Part shown: one piece after another, positions 61,320 to 64,000 of the stretch | Position numbering within the stretch: the first letter of the stretch is position 1 | Layout: each line of letters starts with the position of its first letter | Position numbers and translations under genes: made by a program | DNA from: Desulfuromonadales bacterium | GTDB lineage: Bacteria; Desulfobacterota; Desulfuromonadia; Desulfuromonadales; Syntrophotaleaceae | Reading direction: 5' to 3' | Assembly: GCA_013619105.1 (NCBI GenBank) | Contig: JABXKU010000004.1 | Location: 40,468-104,467 of the forward strand | DNA: 64,000 nucleotides | Notes under the pieces: model-generated | Databases searched by the model: none | What the model saw: the letters and a program-made list of their open reading frames with translations, nothing else | Told to the model about the DNA's origin: nothing

Positions 61320-61369
61320 AAACCACGGGCAGACCAAACTTCGGCCCCGTGGTTTTCTTTTTGTTTTTT
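61320..61369 (+). terminator. Attenuator terminator upstream of DAHP synthase
   Basis: AAACCACGGG (61320-61329)/CCCGTGGTTT (61346-61355) followed by TTTTCTTTTTGTTTTTT; GTCTGCCC (61260-61267) can pair with GGGCAGAC (61327-61334) as antiterminator. Confidence 0.85.
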
Positions 61370-61467
61370 ATCGGCGAAAAGGGTGCGGCTGGGGCGAATG
61401 GAAAGCCACAACTCGCGTCTCGAAGTCAGACCGCTTGGCTTGAAGGCGCCGTCAGAAGGAGACAAAG

Positions 61468-62487
61468 ATGATCATTGTTATGAAGCAGGGGGCCAGCCAA
61501 GAGCAGTTGCTGGAGATCAAACAGCGCATATGCGATCTTGGCTATAAACCCCACGTGATTCACGGAGCGACCCGCAATGTCATTGGTGCCATAGGGGATG
61601 AACGGGGCAAAGCGGTCCTGCAGTCTATCGAGTCGATGGAGGGTGTCGAAAATGTGATGCCGATTCTGCAGCCCTACAAATTGGCCAGCCGCGAAGTCTG
61701 CCCTGAGCCGAGTATCATCGAGCTGGCGCCCGGTCTAACCATCGGCGGCGAGCAGCTGATAGTGATGGCGGGTCCCTGTTCCGTGGAAGGGGAAGAGCAG
61801 CTGATCGAGACCGCCCGCGCAGTCAAAGCGGCCGGGGCTACGGTACTGCGGGGCGGCGCGTTCAAGCCTCGTACCAGCCCCTATGCTTTTCAAGGCCTAG
61901 AAGAAGAAGGGCTGCGACTGCTCGACCTGGCTCGGCAGGAAACTGGCCTGCCCATTATTACCGAGGTGGTCAACCCGCGGGATGTAGAACTGGTAGCCCG
62001 CTATGCCGATATTCTGCAGGTCGGGGCGCGCAACGTGCAGAACTTTCCGCTGCTCAAGCTGCTGGGGCAGCAAGACAAACCGGTGCTTCTCAAGCGCGGT
62101 ATGGCGACCACCATCAAGGAATTTCTGATGAGCGCTGAGTATATCCTGTCCGAAGGCAATCGGCGGGTCATTCTCTGCGAACGAGGTATTCGTACCTTCG
62201 AAACGGCGACCCGCAACACCCTCGACATCTCCGCCGTGCCGGTGCTTAAAGAGCAGACCCACCTGCCGGTGGTGATCGATCCATCCCATTCCACCGGACA
62301 CGCCAGTTTGGTGCCGTCCATGTGTTATGCGGCGGTGGCGGCCGGTTGTGATGGGTTGCTGGTCGAAGTCCACAACAGCCCCGAAACCGCCTCCTGCGAT
62401 GGACCCCAGTCGCTGCGTCCGTCAGAATTTGACGCTACCATGGACAAACTGCGCAAATTCGCCGCGGCTGCCGATCGAAAGCTTTAG
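61468..62487 (+). CDS. aroF: 3-deoxy-7-phosphoheptulonate (DAHP) synthase, AroF/AroH-type Ibeta with N-terminal ferredoxin-like domain
   Basis: [63 protein letters not shown]. Confidence 0.93.
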   Translation: MIIVMKQGASQEQLLEIKQRICDLGYKPHVIHGATRNVIGAIGDERGKAVLQSIESMEGVENVMPILQPYKLASREVCPEPSIIELAPGLTIGGEQLIVMAGPCSVEGEEQLIETARAVKAAGATVLRGGAFKPRTSPYAFQGLEEEGLRLLDLARQETGLPIITEVVNPRDVELVARYADILQVGARNVQNFPLLKLLGQQDKPVLLKRGMATTIKEFLMSAEYILSEGNRRVILCERGIRTFETATRNTLDISAVPVLKEQTHLPVVIDPSHSTGHASLVPSMCYAAVAAGCDGLLVEVHNSPETASCDGPQSLRPSEFDATMDKLRKFAAAADRKL

Positions 62488-62635
62488 GACCTGCAGAAAG
62501 CGGCCGTTTGAGCATAAAATGCTGTATTGCCCTTCGCAAGAAAATACCGGGGGAAGGCTGCTATGTTGTCAGCTGCTTCCTGTTAATTATCATTCGTCAT
62601 ATACGTCAGAAGCATATTGCTACAGGAGTCAGTAG

Positions 62636-62935
62636 ATGTTTTTTCTTCCCTTAAATCAGCCGGAAAGCGTTGCCCTGGTCATTCATTCGTTGCGGGTGGC
62701 CGGCGGCGAAGCCGATTGCTCCACTTGCCCGGTGCGGCGGGTCTGTATGAAACAGTGCCTGACCATTGCAAATTCTCTGCAGCAGATGATCGATGAAGGT
62801 AACTTGCCCTCTTTGGAAGAAGATTCCCTGCCTGAAGAGGCCCCAGTGGAAGCGGCCCCAGTGGAAGCGGCCGCCGAATTATCTGAAGCTCCGCAACCGC
62901 CTCAAAAGGGCAGCCACCTAAAAATCATCAAATAG
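62636..62935 (+). CDS. Small Cys-rich uncharacterised protein
   Basis: 99 aa, CSTCPVRRVCMKQC motif; C-terminal low-complexity acidic/Pro-Ala tail. Confidence 0.5.
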   Translation: MFFLPLNQPESVALVIHSLRVAGGEADCSTCPVRRVCMKQCLTIANSLQQMIDEGNLPSLEEDSLPEEAPVEAAPVEAAAELSEAPQPPQKGSHLKIIK

Positions 62936-63017
62936 TTCGGCTGCGCCCTTCGGTTCAACATATTGAACACAAACACAAAAAGCTGTCCCGCAAGGACCGC
63001 CTCAGAATGTTGACAAA

Positions 63018-63044
63018 GTCCTCGCCTTCGGGCGGGGATTTTGT
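63018..63044 (+). terminator. Candidate intrinsic terminator
   Basis: AAAGTCCTCGCCTTCGGGCGGGGATTTT hairpin with TTCG loop. Confidence 0.55.
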
Positions 63045-63098
63045 GCTATTTGTAGGGGAGACTTCAGGTTTTGCACTTTGCGTTGAGGATGAATTCCC

Positions 63099-63542
63099 AT
63101 GACTATTGATATCACCACTCCGGCCCTGTTGTTCCCGGCTATTTCGTTGCTGTTGCTTGCCTATACCAATCGGTTTTTGGCGGTTGCACAGGTCATTCGA
63201 TCCTTGGCCGGGCGATTAGCCGAGAGTGAAGACCTTGATGTGCGCCGACAGGTCAATAACTTGCGGCTGCGCGTTCGGCTTATCAAATGGATGCAGGGGG
63301 CTGGAATTATAAGTATTCTGCTCTGCATGGTGTCGATGGTCTGTCTGTTTGTTGATCAGGAATACTGGGCACGTTTTGCCTTCGTCATCAGTCTGGCATT
63401 GATGATATGTTCCCTGTTACTCTCCTTCTGGGAAACCCTGCTTTCCGGTGAAGCGCTGAAATACGAGCTGCATCGCTGCGAACGTCTGCAGCGTTTGCAC
63501 CGACTGCAGCAGCGCCAGCAACGTAAGGCAGAGAAGTCTTAG
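63099..63542 (+). CDS. DUF2721-like membrane protein
   Basis: TTPALLFPAISLLLLAYTNRFLAVAQVIRSL with 3 predicted TM helices. Confidence 0.7.
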   Translation: MTIDITTPALLFPAISLLLLAYTNRFLAVAQVIRSLAGRLAESEDLDVRRQVNNLRLRVRLIKWMQGAGIISILLCMVSMVCLFVDQEYWARFAFVISLALMICSLLLSFWETLLSGEALKYELHRCERLQRLHRLQQRQQRKAEKS

Positions 63543-63719
63543 TTGTTACGCTGGGTCTTTAGCAAACCAAAGACGCTGGAGCAGATCCTTTGCCGCAGAG
63601 AAAAGAAAACGCTTAAGGAGTGGTTGCCCCTGCTTATGCGGTGAAGAATTTTGGCTATTTAGATAGGGGGCTTTGGCGTCTACTTGCGCCATGAGATGCT
63701 CTGCGTGTCAAAAAAAACC

Positions 63720-63747
63720 TTGACAGACTAGACGACCGGTCTAATAA
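63720..63747 (+). promoter_or_regulatory. Promoter overlapping a TetR-type operator
   Basis: TTGACA-16 bp-TAATAA with inverted repeat TAGAC-GACCG-GTCTA in the spacer. Confidence 0.65.
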
Positions 63748-63755
63748 TGAAAGCT

Positions 63756-64000
63756 ATGGAAAAACGCGATACGCGAAATGACATTATCAAGGTCGGCATG
63801 GAACTGATCTCCACTCAGGGGTACAGTGCCACCGGAATCGGTGCCGTGCTGCAGCTGGCCAAGGTCCCTAAGGGGTCCTTTTATCATTACTTTCCCAGCA
63901 AGGAAGCATTCGGTCTGGCGGTTATTGACCGTTTTGCCGAAGGCTATGAGCGGTTTGTCTGTGCCTTTTTGCAGGAACCGGGGGTGGCGCCTCTTGAACG
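63756..64000 (+). CDS. TetR-family transcriptional regulator (truncated by window edge)
   Basis: Manual translation MEKRDTRNDIIKVGMELISTQGYSATGIGAVLQLAKVPKGSFYHYFPSKEAFGLAVIDRF: TetR HTH. An in-frame upstream ATG exists at 63747. Confidence 0.9.
   Translation, partial: MEKRDTRNDIIKVGMELISTQGYSATGIGAVLQLAKVPKGSFYHYFPSKEAFGLAVIDRFAEGYERFVCAFLQEPGVAPLE

Overview
This 64 kb window looks like a Desulfuromonadales/Geobacterales-type chromosome segment (inferred from gene order and protein families only). The left part is housekeeping: a nuoA-BCD-E-F-G operon with a NuoBCD fusion, rnhA, tRNA-Lys and tRNA-Glu, purA, hisZ, serA, pepA, an MBL-fold hydrolase and an EF-G-like GTPase. From about 17.6 to 29.1 kb there is a co-directional redox/cofactor cluster: structured leader with intrinsic terminator, TonB-dependent receptor, CcsA-like and ResB-like proteins, an exported SufI-like/CXXCH/tetrapyrrole-methylase fusion, a chimeric pseudogene, a DUF4198-like protein, a NapH-like ferredoxin, a 2-hydroxyacyl-CoA dehydratase (double-cubane type) protein with its activase, and a SafE-like protein. 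From 29.2 to 39.75 kb on the minus strand there is a translationally coupled operon joining an ABC transporter, a giant protein with four tandem ABC_sub_bind modules, an NMT1-like binding protein and partner-switching proteins (SpoIIE phosphatase with a HATPase domain, two STAS proteins). From 40.5 to 46.2 kb there is a STAS / LolA-like / MMPL-cNMP / beta-barrel export cluster with a 17-C homopolymer inside a coding region, ending at a truncated GGDEF remnant. The right part carries tamA-tamB, a cyclophilin, cheV, an M24 peptidase, tRNA-Phe, a DUF5752/glycosyltransferase/OtsA cluster, and a DAHP synthase gene preceded by an apparent phenylalanine-rich leader peptide attenuator. Three copies of a dispersed repeat with hairpin ends sit at gene 3' ends. 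All family calls are by eye from translated sequence; no database search was run.
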